Positions 27,303 to 36,658 of a stretch of 64,000 nucleotides of DNA are shown here, piece after piece (within the stretch, counting starts at the first letter, position 1; each line of letters starts with the position of its first letter). Below the pieces are notes generated by a model. That model was not told where the DNA came from and made no database searches. It worked only from the letters and a program-made list of their open reading frames with translations. This stretch comes from Bog-473 sp963730785 (GTDB lineage: Bacteria > Actinomycetota > Acidimicrobiia > Acidimicrobiales > RAAP-2), in the NCBI GenBank assembly GCA_963730785.1, contig CAVSTF010000001.1:248001-312000 (forward strand), read 5' to 3'. A program made the translations under genes and the position numbers.

Positions 27303-29851
27303 AGTGCTCTTCTCCTATCTTTTTCACGCCCGGTGGCAGCGTGCTCCTTGTGCTCGTTGGCGGAGCGACCCCAGCCAGACGTCCGTAGAGAGTTCTCAGG
27401 ATATTGGGCCGGTAACTGAACCGTCGCCGATACGGCCCGCTCAGGGCGACGGCCACGATGACGAGGATCGTGAAGATGGTGATAAGGACGCCGGCATTGA
27501 ATCCCGGTGGGCGATACCGGAAGACGACATGCGACGTTCCTGCCGGTACGGCGATGACTTGCTGAAGGTAGTTGCCTTCCAGCACTGGCTCCGAGGTGCC
27601 GTTGACCGTGGCCGTCCACCCCGGGTCCCAGTTCTCGGGTACCACCAAGACGCCCGGCTTGTTGGAGGTCACCGTCATCGTCATGGTGTTGATGCCTGGG
27701 TGCACCGCGGACACCTTTGACTGCAAGCGGCAACGTATCGGAGCTTTGTAGTGGATTGCGGAGGGTGCTTGGGAGTTCGGCAAATGATGCCTTGTCCAGC
27801 ACGGCCGTGTGTTGCCAGTCGAATGTGCTGTTGGTGTAGGTCAAAAACTCCGACCACTGGTTCGGCACCACGGCAACGTTCGACTCCACTCGTGGTCCGA
27901 CCGATGCGGTAGTCAATCCGATGAGCACGCCGTCCGGTCTGGCGTAGCGAAGCTGCTCATACAGCTTGTAGCGAGGTGGCCCACCCCAGGTCTCCCAAAT
28001 CCCGAGTTGAGGGAGGCTGGCCAGTGCCGAAATACCGAACCGTGAGAGTTCGGAGTAGCGCAGCTTTTGCGCATCGAAAATGCTGGCCAGTAGCGACGAT
28101 TGACGCTGACGCAAGGACTTGATCGGTTGCCCTTCCAGGTATTTGGTGACGACCGATGCCGAAGCCGGGAGTGAGCTGTCGTATCCCCCGACGACGTCGA
28201 GATTGTCGACGAGTCCGTAGTCGCCGGCGCTGAACATGACGCCGTAGCCGAATCGTCCGCCACTCGACGAAACCGGAAGGATGCGGGCCGGCCAGGGAGC
28301 TTCCTTTTGGTAGCTCTGCATGGCCTTGATGAGTCCGGTGGTGGGAAACGTGGTCGTGGCACTGGACGAAGCGAACGATGGATTCAAGTTCCAACCTTCG
28401 GGAATCAGCTGCAACGTAGTGACCGCGATCACCACGCAAAGAACTAAGGGCTGGGCATTTCTCAGCAGACGATGCTTTTGGCTCGTCAGGTACTGCACCA
28501 ACCATTCGAATCCAATGCCGGCCAGGATGATGATGCCGAAGTTGGCCCAACCGAAGAGCCGTCCGTAGGGCCAGAAAACCCGCAGAATGGGGATGAAGTG
28601 GTAACCGATCCACGTGACGGGTCCACCGATGGCAATGAAGGCGATACCCAACGCCACCCAGCGGCCGAGGGCGGTGCCCGGCCGACGGGTGAAAAAGCCC
28701 AGCAGGGCGAAAAGGCCGGTGAACGTCCCGGCAAACACCATATTGAGATTGATGGATTGACCGTTAAGTCGGCCGGACCACGGAAACAGCCAATTGAATA
28801 GGACCGACGGTGGCGAAATGACCCTTCCCCCTTCAGCCGGCACCACCTTGTAGAGGTCGGCGTAGGAGAAGGCGGCCCGCTGCGAATAGGAAAGGGCATG
28901 GATAGTCGGTAACAGGACAAGGGCCGAAATTCCCAGGGCGCTGAGGCCGATGACGGCCGGGACCGTCAGTGGGGCCAGGACAGCGCTGCGCCCCTCTTTC
29001 CGTGCCGCAAAGCTTGACCGTGCCGCCAGGACGACCGAGTAGATGCCGGCGATGACGCACGTGATGCCAACCCACAAGATGTGTCCGGCCATCATCGTGG
29101 CCCCCAGGCAGACTCCGGCCAGGAGCGAGCTGGTCAGGGCCCGTCTTCGCCACGCCCGGTGTACGAGGAGCAGGGAGAGTGGTAACAGAACCTGCGACAC
29201 GTTGTTGATCTCGAGCTGGAGCCACGCCATGTTGAAGTTGCAGAACATCCAGGCCACTCCGGCGAAGAGGGCACCCCCAATACCGACGTCGAGTTCGCGT
29301 AAGAACAAGTAGGTGAAGAAGCCCTCGAAAAACAGGGCAAGCGCGGTTTCCAGTTCGTGCTCACCGTTCGGGGAGAGGACAGCGGCCGCGACGAGACGCG
29401 GCGGGTACAGCTCTCCACTCGACCCGTTGGCGTAGAGGGGATACCCACCGAAGGTGTCGGGATCCCAAAAGGGCAGGGTGCCGTCCTTGACGGCCCGATT
29501 CAGTTCGGTTTGCCAGGGGTAATACAGGTCGGCCTGGTCACTCTGCACCGTGGGATTTGTGCTGATCGGCGGCAGCACGGCGGCCCACGGGTAGACCGCG
29601 GTTTCCTCGCTGCGGACGGTGGTGAACGTCTTGTGCTGGAAAATGACCGGGCTGAAGAAGATGCAGGTCAGCAGCAGGTAGGTCCAGAAGGCCACCAGGT
29701 GCTGGCGCCGGCGTCGAACACGCGGCTGGGCCGTTGGTGTGGCTGACTCGGTCGCGGTGTCCGGGGTTGCGGTCAATGTGCGTTGCGGCGGGCGCTCACT
29801 GGCGAACAGCGACAAACAGCCCAGCGCCGGCGTCGGCGAGGTAGGTGTCAC
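27292..29851 (-). CDS. YfhO-like multi-pass membrane protein, GT-C-type glycosyltransferase candidate (frameshifted)
   Basis: More than 800 residues with about 12 hydrophobic segments. The first extracytoplasmic loop has the YfhO pattern DLYYPWQTELNRAV ... GTLPFWDPDTFGGYPLYAN. YfhO family members are GT-C-fold proteins that add sugars from undecaprenyl-phosphate carriers to cell-surface polymers. The C-terminal part (VLVVPENWDPGWTATVNG, then a membrane helix) lies in a different frame ending at 27292, while the first frame runs out at 27266, so one extra base lies at about 27690-27790. The start is uncertain: 29851 overlaps the upstream methyltransferase by 56 bases; TTG 29776 is an alternative. 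Confidence 0.75.
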
Positions 29852-30623
29852 TCACGATGCCGTCGAGGAAGTCGTATTGCTCGTAGACGAGATCGAATCC
29901 CACGTCGACCAGCGTCTGCAGAAGATGGCGCTTCTCTACCCAGAATGACTTCGTGTTGCCGATGGATGACCACGGGTGACGCAGCATTTCATCAGCGCTG
30001 GCTTCTTCCGGGTGCTCTATGTACCAGCGGCCCAGCACGCCCTCATGGGTGGTCAGTTCCGACAGATCAGGGAACTGGGGCGGTATGGCGTCGGTGGCGA
30101 TATGCGTATGGAGGATCAGGGCGCGACGGGTGCTGCGGCCGATGAGCTTGAGATAGGAGATCGGGTCATCCAGGTGGTACAGCAACCCCGAGCAGAACGT
30201 GAGGTCGAAGACGCCGTATTGCTCGATGTTGTGCACGTCGTCACAGGCGAAGCGCAGGCCCGGCAGGTCCTTCTTCTCGGCTCCGAACTCGCAACGGGCG
30301 ACGTTGCCGGACCGTCCCTCTATGCCCAAGGCGGTAAATCCGGCCTCCGCCAAGAGGGTGGTGTAGCCACCTTCGAGGCAGCCCAAATCGACGGCGGAGA
30401 ACTCCTGGGGTGCCCGATCCGGAAAAACCAGATCAAGGGTCCGCAAGATGGCTCTGGCGATCGGACGCTCGCTGAGGAGCATTTCGCCCGGAATGCTGTG
30501 GGAACCGTCATGCAGGACGACGTTGTGAGCCGTGAACGGCACCATCGGAGTGCCGTCGACCTGCGGAGAGACCGTCTTCCTAGGCTTCACCGAGCCGAAT
30601 GTAGCTGCTCCGGGACTGGTCAA
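29796..30623 (-). CDS. SAM-dependent methyltransferase
   Basis: 275 residues; motif I AVDLGCLEGGYTTLLAE, acidic residue in LGIEGR, then FDLTFCSGLLYHLDDP. The long C-terminal part, with EGVLGRWYIEHPEEAS and SFWVEKRHLLQTL, resembles methyltransferases of capsule or glycan clusters. It is the first gene of a minus-strand group with YfhO and a second methyltransferase, and is divergent from the SigR gene, with about 44 bases between start codons. Confidence 0.8.
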   Translation of the reverse strand: MTSPGAATFGSVKPRKTVSPQVDGTPMVPFTAHNVVLHDGSHSIPGEMLLSERPIARAILRTLDLVFPDRAPQEFSAVDLGCLEGGYTTLLAEAGFTALGIEGRSGNVARCEFGAEKKDLPGLRFACDDVHNIEQYGVFDLTFCSGLLYHLDDPISYLKLIGRSTRRALILHTHIATDAIPPQFPDLSELTTHEGVLGRWYIEHPEEASADEMLRHPWSSIGNTKSFWVEKRHLLQTLVDVGFDLVYEQYDFLDGIVSDTYLADAGAGLFVAVRQ

Positions 30624-30667
30624 TATTGCCTAAAAGTGGAGCGCAGCCGGGGGGATAGGGTTGTTCC

Positions 30668-31249
30668 GTGGCTGATCAGGCCGATTTCACCGATGTCGCC
30701 ATGGAACACATGCCGGGGCTGTACAGCGCAGCCCTCCGGATGACGCGCAATGCGGCCGATGCGGAGGACCTGGTCCAGGAGACCTATCTCAAGGCCTATC
30801 GGTCGTTCGCCTCCTTTCAGGAGGGCACCAATCTCCGGGCTTGGCTCTACCGGATCCTGACCAACACCTACATCAACTCCTATCGAGCCGCCTCTCGCCG
30901 ACCCGAGGTGACCGATGTGGAGGATGTCGAGGACCTCTACCTCTATAAGCGCATGTCCGGCTCAGGAGGCATCGCGGCCGGTCGAAGTGCGGAGGACGAG
31001 GCCCTCGATCTCTTCACCGATGAGAACGTCAAGGCCGCCCTGGAGGAGCTTCCAGAGGCCTTCCGAATGGCTGTTTTGCTGGCTGATGTGGAGGGTTTTA
31101 GCTACAAAGAGATCTCTGACATCACCGAAGTGCCCATCGGCACGGTCATGAGCCGGATCCATCGGGGAAGAAGAGCGCTCCAGAAGGCGTTGCATGAAGT
31201 AGCGACTGGGCGCGGCCTAGTGGGGAGCACGTCGGGAGTGACTGACTGA
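30668..31249 (+). CDS. sigR: ECF sigma factor of the SigR/SigH type
   Basis: 193 residues. Region 2 (NAADAEDLVQETYLKAYRSF, NLRAWLYRILTNTYIN) and region 4 (FSYKEISDITEVPIGTVMSRIHRGRRALQ) are complete, with the long SigR-type linker between them. It directs transcription of thiol-oxidative-stress genes in actinobacteria. GTG start at 30668. The next gene, 15 bases downstream, is an RsrA-like anti-sigma factor, which makes the SigR assignment firm. Confidence 0.9.
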   Translation: MADQADFTDVAMEHMPGLYSAALRMTRNAADAEDLVQETYLKAYRSFASFQEGTNLRAWLYRILTNTYINSYRAASRRPEVTDVEDVEDLYLYKRMSGSGGIAAGRSAEDEALDLFTDENVKAALEELPEAFRMAVLLADVEGFSYKEISDITEVPIGTVMSRIHRGRRALQKALHEVATGRGLVGSTSGVTD

Positions 31250-31264
31250 TGAGGAGGTGCGCGC

Positions 31265-31528
31265 GTGGCTGAGGACGGCCTGTTCGGGAAAACGATGAAC
31301 TGCGATGAGGCGGTACATCAGCTGTACCACTACCTCGACGGCGAGCTCACCGACGAGCGCCGTCGGGAGATCACGGACCATCTGAACTTTTGTGGCCCCT
31401 GCGGCGGGGCAGCCGAATTTGAGGCGGAGTTGCGGCAGATCATTGCCAACCGTTGCAAGGATCACGTGCCCGAGAGCCTGATTCAAAAGATCGCCAAAGC
31501 CATCGACGAAGAAAGTCGACAGCACTGA
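31265..31528 (+). CDS. rsrA: RsrA-like zinc-binding anti-sigma factor
   Basis: 87 residues with the ZAS motif: Cys13, His39, Cys43 and Cys46 (HLNFCGPC), matching the zinc and redox cysteines of RsrA. When reduced, it holds the adjacent sigma factor; disulfide stress releases zinc and frees it. GTG start at 31265 follows a good AGGAGG-like site (GAGGAGGTGC). Pairing with SigR is by position and motif. Confidence 0.9.
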   Translation: MAEDGLFGKTMNCDEAVHQLYHYLDGELTDERRREITDHLNFCGPCGGAAEFEAELRQIIANRCKDHVPESLIQKIAKAIDEESRQH

Positions 31529-31529
31529 A

Positions 31530-32621
31530 GTGAGTGACGGGGCGTCGACCTCCCCGAGCATGGTCGACTGGGATCTGGCCCAGCGAGTGGCTTCCGGCGC
31601 GCTGATCCTGAAGCCGGCCCCGGCGACCTATCGATCCTCCGATCTGCAATCCCAGTTCGACGAGCTCACCGCTCGAGCGGAGTTCCTGGTCTCAGAGGCC
31701 ACCGGATTGCATTCGGCCCATGGCCGAGCTCGGGCCAAGGTGACTGACCGTTCTGGTTGGGCCGCCGCCAACGTTCGCTCCATGCAGCGATTGGTTGGAC
31801 CGGCACTGCTGGCCCATCGTGACGACGGCAAGCCGAGGCTGAGTAAGTCGGCGTTGACGATCGGGCGAACGGTCACCGGCACGCAAATCGGCCTGATGTT
31901 GGCCTACATGGCTACTCGGGTGCTCGGTCAATACGACCTCCTCCTCACCGATGAGGAGCTCGACGATCAAGACCTGGTCTCGTACGTGGGTCCCAACGTG
32001 GTGGCCATTGAAGAGCGCTTCGGCTTCGTGCCCAGCCAATTCCGTTTGTGGCTGGCCCTGCACGAGGTCACCCACCGGATGCAGTTCACCGCCGTCCCGT
32101 GGCTGCGTGATCATTTCGTCTTCTTGGTGGGCCAACTGATTGAGCCGCTGCATGCCGACCCGCAGAATCTGGTCGAAACGATTCGTCGCATCGCCGGCGA
32201 GGTCCGCTCGGGCCACAACCCACTACAGGAGTCAGGCCTGGCTGGCGTGTTGGCCACGCCCGAACAGCGGCTGGCCCTCCAGAAGATCTCGGGGATGATG
32301 AGCCTGCTGGAAGGCCACGGTGATGTCACCATGGACCGGGCCGGGGCGGGAGAAGTCCCAGGGGCGGCGGAGTTCAGCAAGGTCCTGCACCAACGGCGCA
32401 CGCAAGCCAAGGGTGTGACCAAACTCATGTCCAAGCTGTTGGGTCTCGACGCCAAAATGCGTCAGTACGCCGAAGGCGAGGTCTTCGTGGAGTCGGTCGA
32501 GGCAGCCGGCGGGCCCGAGCTTCTGGCCCAGGTGTGGAAGGGGCCGGAATGGTTGCCCACCTTGAATGAGATCAGGAACCCGGACACCTGGGTGGCTCGT
32601 GCCGGTGGCGTCCTGGCGTGA
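31530..32621 (+). CDS. Zincin_2 (DUF2342) family zinc-dependent metalloprotease-like protein
   Basis: 363 residues with the HExxH motif LHEVTHRMQF (His178, Glu179, His182) in a mainly helical protein typical of the actinobacterial DUF2342 family, which is often encoded next to tilS. Some members are annotated as coenzyme F420 biosynthesis-associated, without proven activity. GTG start at 31530 follows the rsrA stop by one base, and the stop overlaps the tilS start by 4 bases, so it belongs to the tilS operon. Confidence 0.85.
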   Translation: MSDGASTSPSMVDWDLAQRVASGALILKPAPATYRSSDLQSQFDELTARAEFLVSEATGLHSAHGRARAKVTDRSGWAAANVRSMQRLVGPALLAHRDDGKPRLSKSALTIGRTVTGTQIGLMLAYMATRVLGQYDLLLTDEELDDQDLVSYVGPNVVAIEERFGFVPSQFRLWLALHEVTHRMQFTAVPWLRDHFVFLVGQLIEPLHADPQNLVETIRRIAGEVRSGHNPLQESGLAGVLATPEQRLALQKISGMMSLLEGHGDVTMDRAGAGEVPGAAEFSKVLHQRRTQAKGVTKLMSKLLGLDAKMRQYAEGEVFVESVEAAGGPELLAQVWKGPEWLPTLNEIRNPDTWVARAGGVLA

Positions 32622-33555
32622 CTGAAGCGGTTCGGGTGACGAGCTGGCCCACACTGGTCGAATCACTCCTGCCTCTGTGCACCTTTCCTCCGGCTGGCAC
32701 CGAAGTGACCTGTGCGGTGTCGGGTGGACCGGATTCCCTGGCCCTGCTGGTGCTCGCCGTGGCCGCCGGGTGTCGGGTGACCGCCGTTCACGTTGATCAC
32801 GGGCTGCGTGATGGATCGTCGGCTGAATCGGATGTGGTGGCCCAAGCGGCCCGGCGATTTGGGGCGTCCTTTGTGGCGGAACGGGTCGATAGTGGCCGCC
32901 GGGCCCAATCAAGAAGCCCGGGCCCGCGCAGGCCCGCTTTGGCGTGTTGCCCGAAGGGGTGGCCACCGGCCACACCATGGATGACCAGGCCGAGACGATT
33001 TTGGTGAATCTGCTCCGTGGGTCGGGATCGGATGGCCTTTCGGGTATGGAACCCGGCTTCCGGCACCCGTTATTGTCGCTGCGCCGGAGCGACACCCATG
33101 CCGTCTGTGACGTCATGGGCCTGCATCCGGTGGTCGACCCGAGCAATGACGATCCGTGTTTTGTGCGCAATCGGATCCGCCACGAGCTGTTGCCGCTGTG
33201 TGCCGACGTGGCCGGGCGCGACCCGGTTCCGTTGTTGGCTCGCCAGGCGGGCGTGCTTCGTGACGAATCGGCTCTGTTAAATGCGCTGGCCCAGGAGCAG
33301 GCGCCGGACCCCGCTGACGCCAAAATGGTGGCGGCACTGCCGACGCCGTTGGCCCGCCGATCGGTACGCCAGTGGCTCCAGACTGACGAACATCAGGCGG
33401 AGCCGGGCTACCCGCCCTCGCTGGCTGAAGTGGAGCGGGTCTTGGACGTCATCGCCGGCCACGCGGTGGGCACGGAAATTTCGGGGGGCCGACGAGTTCG
33501 ACGCCGAAAGGGTCGACTGACGATTGAGCGCGGTCCCTCCGGTAAAGTCACCCCG
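32618..33555 (+). CDS. tilS: tRNA(Ile)-lysidine synthetase TilS (two frameshifts)
   Basis: The PP-loop SGGPDSLALL and HVDHGLRDG are at the N-terminus in the first frame (32618-33007). GPNQEARARA is in the next frame, and LPEGVATGHTMDDQAETILVNLLRG with the C-terminal region in the third, so two single extra bases lie near 32890-32900 and 32932-32935. TilS changes C34 of tRNA-Ile(CAU) to lysidine and is essential, which argues that the breaks are sequence errors. The frame runs on without a stop into hpt; the end given here is the codon before the hpt GTG. Confidence 0.85.
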
Positions 33556-34135
33556 GTGACACCAGACGACGGAGGCGAGGGCGTCCCGGCCTGGGCTTTG
33601 CCTCAGGTTGGTCCGGTGCTGGTGGGACAGGCCGAATTGGCCGCCCGAGTGGCCGAGCTCGGGAGCCCAAATCACGGTCGACTATGCCGAGGAGCCTCCT
33701 CTGTTGGTGGCCGTCCTCAAGGGCGCCATGTTGTTCATGAGCGATCTGTGCCGGGCCATTCACCTTCCGGTCGACGTCGATTTCATGGCCGTGTCGTCCT
33801 ACGGGAGCGCGACCAAGACGTCCGGCGTCGTGCGGATTGTCAAGGACCTCGATTCTGAACTCCAGGGTCGCCATGTGCTGGTGGTGGAGGACATCATCGA
33901 CAGCGGACTGACCCTCAACTATCTCCGCCGTTACCTGGCCGCTCGTCAACCCAAGAGCGTTGAAGTCTGCGCCCTCTTGGTCAAGGAAGGCGAGCAGCGG
34001 GTGGAACTGGATCTGAAGTACGTGGGATTCACTATTCCGGCCACCTTCGTCGTGGGCTACGGGCTCGATGTGGCTGAGCGCTACCGGAATCTTCCCGGGG
34101 TGCACCACTACCTCGAAGACAGCGAAGAGGGCTGA
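33556..34135 (+). CDS. hpt: Hypoxanthine phosphoribosyltransferase (frameshifted)
   Basis: Purine salvage enzyme: VLVGQAELAARVAELG at the N-terminus, then LLVAVLKGAMLFMSDL, the PRPP loop VLVVEDIIDSGLTL, and C-terminal FVVGYGLD. The break at CTC-GGG-A-GCC (33658-33666) needs one base removed to read ELGAQITVDYAEEPP. GTG 33556 (MTPDDGGEGVPAW) is the likely start if it is separate from tilS, but no stop separates them, so a TilS-Hpt fusion like that of Listeria is possible. In other actinobacteria ftsH often follows hpt; here folE follows after 9 bases. Confidence 0.85.
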
Positions 34136-34144
34136 GGTCGTTCG

Positions 34145-34714
34145 GTGGCCGTTGACGTAGCGCGGGTGCGGGCCGCCGTGGCCGAAATGCTGGACGCCAT
34201 CGGTGAAGACGTGCAGCGCGATGGATTGCTGAACACCCCGAACCGGGTGGCGGCCATGTACGAAGAACTCTTCTCCGGTCTCCAGGATGATCCGGCGCGG
34301 CACCTTGAGGTCACGTTTGCCCTTGAGCATGACGAAATGGTCATGGTGCGCGAGATCCCCTTCGCCAGTCTTTGCGAGCATCATCTGGTGCCGTTCCTGG
34401 GCAAGGCGCACGTGGCCTACATCCCGGCCGAGGACGGACGGATCACGGGCTTGTCCAAGTTGGCGCGGTTGGTCGACGGCTATGCCCGCCGGCTCCAGGT
34501 CCAAGAACGGATGACGACCCAGATCGCCGATGCGATTGAGCGGGTGCTGAGTCCACGAGGCGTGTTGGTGGTGATTGAAGCGGAACACCTCTGCATGTCG
34601 ATGCGTGGCGTGAAGAAGCCGGGCACGGTGACGGTCACGTCGTCAGTGCGCGGCTTGTTCCGATCGGACGTCGCCACGCGGGCGGAAGCGATGCAGTTCA
34701 TCCGGGGTCGCTGA
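34145..34714 (+). CDS. folE: GTP cyclohydrolase I
   Basis: 189 residues; the first step of folate synthesis, GTP to 7,8-dihydroneopterin triphosphate. The zinc and catalytic motifs are intact: SLCEHHLVPFLGKAHVAYIP, GLSKLARLVDGYARRLQVQE and CMSMRGVKKPG. GTG start 9 bases after the hpt stop; folP follows 5 bases after its own stop. First dedicated folate gene of the operon. Confidence 0.96.
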   Translation: MAVDVARVRAAVAEMLDAIGEDVQRDGLLNTPNRVAAMYEELFSGLQDDPARHLEVTFALEHDEMVMVREIPFASLCEHHLVPFLGKAHVAYIPAEDGRITGLSKLARLVDGYARRLQVQERMTTQIADAIERVLSPRGVLVVIEAEHLCMSMRGVKKPGTVTVTSSVRGLFRSDVATRAEAMQFIRGR

Positions 34715-34719
34715 GCGGC

Positions 34720-35511
34720 GTGCCGTTGGTCATGGGGGTCCTCAATGTGACCCCGGATTCCTTTTTCGACGGCGGGCGCTATGTCACGACCGATGCCGCC
34801 GTGGCGCACGGCCTGCAGTTGGTGGCGGAAGGGGCCGACATCATCGACGTCGGGGGTGAGTCCTCCAGGCCCGGCGCGGAGTCCGTACCCGAAGAGGTCG
34901 AGCTGGCTCGAGTCATCCCGGTGATATCGGCCTTGGCCGGCCAGGTGCGGGTGTCGGTGGACACCATGAAGCCGACGGTGGCCGAGGCGGCGCTGAAGGC
35001 GGGGGCGACGCTCGTCAATGACATTTCGGCCGCCCAGTGGGAAGTGGCGCTCCGCTCTGGGTCGGGCTGGGTGGTCATGCACATGCAGGGATCGCCGCGG
35101 ACCATGCAGGATCAGCCCCACTACGACGACGTGGTGGACGAGGTCTTTACCTTTGTCTTGGATCGGGCCCAGGTGGCGCTGAAGGCCGGCGTGGGCGAAG
35201 TGTGGGTGGACCCGGGCATCGGGTTCGGCAAAACCAAGGATCACAATCTGTCGCTCCTCCGTCATCTGCCCGAGCTGGTGCGTGGTGCCGCTGATCTCGG
35301 GTGTGCCGGGGTGCTGGTCGGCACCAGCCGCAAGCGCTTCCTGGGGTTATTGGTTTCGCCAGGCTCCGATATTCCAGCTGGCGTTGAGGAAAGAGCTGAA
35401 GCTTCCCTGGCCACCGCGGTGGCCGCCATGGCGGCCGGAGCAGGCATGGTCCGCGTCCATGACGTGCAGCCCACGGTGCAGGCCGCCCGGCTGTATGGTC
35501 CAGCAGCATGA
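34720..35511 (+). CDS. folP: Dihydropteroate synthase
   Basis: 263 residues with MGVLNVTPDSFFDGGRY, IIDVGGESSRPGAE, SVDTMKP and GTSRKRF, the standard substrate-binding motifs. It joins p-aminobenzoate to dihydropterin pyrophosphate and is the sulfonamide target. GTG start. Its stop overlaps the start of the following phosphatase-fold gene (ATGA). No pabA, pabB or pabC is present in this window; see the CADD-like gene at 8366. Confidence 0.96.
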   Translation: MPLVMGVLNVTPDSFFDGGRYVTTDAAVAHGLQLVAEGADIIDVGGESSRPGAESVPEEVELARVIPVISALAGQVRVSVDTMKPTVAEAALKAGATLVNDISAAQWEVALRSGSGWVVMHMQGSPRTMQDQPHYDDVVDEVFTFVLDRAQVALKAGVGEVWVDPGIGFGKTKDHNLSLLRHLPELVRGAADLGCAGVLVGTSRKRFLGLLVSPGSDIPAGVEERAEASLATAVAAMAAGAGMVRVHDVQPTVQAARLYGPAA

Positions 35512-36020
35512 AGGGTAAGTGGGCGGCTGGGATCCCCCCTCGGAATTTCACCTGGGTCATGAAGGACCATTTGGCCATCAGCGAGCGCCCAGGTGGTTTC
35601 TCGCCCAATCACCGCAAGGTCCGCCGCCAGGAGGAAATCATCTGGTTGCGCCAGCAGGGCTTCGGGCGGGTCATTTCGCTGCTGCCCTCGCCCCACAACC
35701 TGCATGCCTACGACGACGAAGGCTTGGCCTGGGCCCACTATCCACTACCAGCCACCGGTGACCCGAAAACCGTGCTGGCCGCCTGTTACAAGGACATCGA
35801 CGATTCGCTGAGCGCCGGTCTTCGGCTGCTGGTCCACCAGGACGAACTGGGTGACCGGGTCATGGGAGTGGTGGCCGGCTATCTGGTCTGGTCGAACCGC
35901 ATCCACAGTCAGCCCCAAGCGGTGGCGCTCTTGGAGCACGTCCGCGGCCATGCCATGGGTGAGCCCGGGCGCGAACTCCTGGCCTCCCTGGACAACCTTC
36001 CTCACCGCCCACCGTCGTGA
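35508..36020 (+). CDS. Dual-specificity-phosphatase-fold protein lacking the catalytic Cys
   Basis: 170 residues. The central part, IIWLRQQGFGRVISLLP ... LAWAHYPLPATGDP ... LRLLVHQDELGDRVMGVVAGYL, follows the layout of DSP/CDKN3-like phosphatases, in which HCx5R is the P-loop. Here the loop reads His110-Gln111-x5-Arg117: the cysteine nucleophile is replaced by Gln. If the family assignment is right, it would bind phosphate but not cleave it by the usual mechanism. It is coupled to folP (ATGA) and to folB (GTGA), so it is a fixed part of the folate operon. Its role is unknown. Confidence 0.6.
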   Translation: MKGKWAAGIPPRNFTWVMKDHLAISERPGGFSPNHRKVRRQEEIIWLRQQGFGRVISLLPSPHNLHAYDDEGLAWAHYPLPATGDPKTVLAACYKDIDDSLSAGLRLLVHQDELGDRVMGVVAGYLVWSNRIHSQPQAVALLEHVRGHAMGEPGRELLASLDNLPHRPPS

Positions 36021-36379
36021 CCGATGTGATCGAGATTCTCGATCTACGCGTACTCGGTGTCCACGGCGTGTTGGCCGAAGAGCAGGATCGGGCTCAGCCG
36101 TTCTCACTGGACATTCGGGCCACCATCGACACCAGGGCGGCCCAGGCCAGCGACGACTTGGCCGACACCGTCGACTACGGGGCGATGGCCCACATGGCAG
36201 CCGACGTGGTCTCCGGCCGCTCGTATCAGCTCGTCGAAACCCTGGCCGGTCGATTGGCCGACGCACTCCTGGTCTCCGACGGCCGCCTTGAGTCGGTTGA
36301 GGTGACGGTCCGCAAACTCCGTCCGCCGCTGGCGCTCGAGGTGGCGAGTACGGGCGTGCGGGTGACTCGCACACGCTGA
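36017..36379 (+). CDS. folB: Dihydroneopterin aldolase
   Basis: 120 residues with ILDLRVLGVHGVLAEE, TVDYGAMAHMAADVV and VEVTVRKLRPPLALEV, including the catalytic Lys of VRK. It converts dihydroneopterin to 6-hydroxymethyldihydropterin. GTG start overlaps the upstream stop (GTGA). After folB the operon is interrupted by a VapBC module before folK. Confidence 0.93.
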   Translation: MTDVIEILDLRVLGVHGVLAEEQDRAQPFSLDIRATIDTRAAQASDDLADTVDYGAMAHMAADVVSGRSYQLVETLAGRLADALLVSDGRLESVEVTVRKLRPPLALEVASTGVRVTRTR

Positions 36380-36428
36380 GGACTGAACCCGACCGTTCAT
36401 GCGGTGGCGCAGGAACCTGGTGGCGAGC

Positions 36429-36456
36429 GTATATATAGATGTAATGAGATATATAC
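36429..36456 (+). promoter_or_regulatory. Inverted repeat, candidate VapBC operator and promoter
   Basis: GTATATAT (36429-36436) and ATATATAC (36449-36456) form a perfect 8-bp inverted repeat separated by 12 bases, directly upstream of vapB and strikingly AT-rich against the surrounding GC-rich DNA. VapBC complexes repress their own promoter by binding such palindromes. Confidence 0.6.
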
Positions 36457-36463
36457 TGAGTTG

Positions 36464-36658
36464 GTGACGAAGCGGTTGATTGACGTGGACGACGAGGCTC
36501 TTGGGGCAGCACAAGCTGAGTTAGGGACATCTACGTACAAGGACACCGTGAACGAGGCCCTTCGACGTGTGATGCAAGACCGTGGCCCTCGTGTAGAGGC
36601 CGCGCTTGATGTCCTGGCTAGTGCTGAGCTTGGCGATCGCCTCGAAGCATGGCGTTGA
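36464..36658 (+). CDS. vapB: VapB-type antitoxin
   Basis: 64 residues from GTG 36464 (MTKRLIDVDDEALGAAQ), the classic opening of the DUF2191/VapB family; an arm with TSTYKDTVNEALRRV forms the ribbon-helix-helix. The longer in-frame ATG at 36404 would run through the inverted repeat and was rejected. It overlaps vapC by 10 bases. It would neutralise the PIN toxin and autoregulate the pair. Confidence 0.85.
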   Translation: MTKRLIDVDDEALGAAQAELGTSTYKDTVNEALRRVMQDRGPRVEAALDVLASAELGDRLEAWR

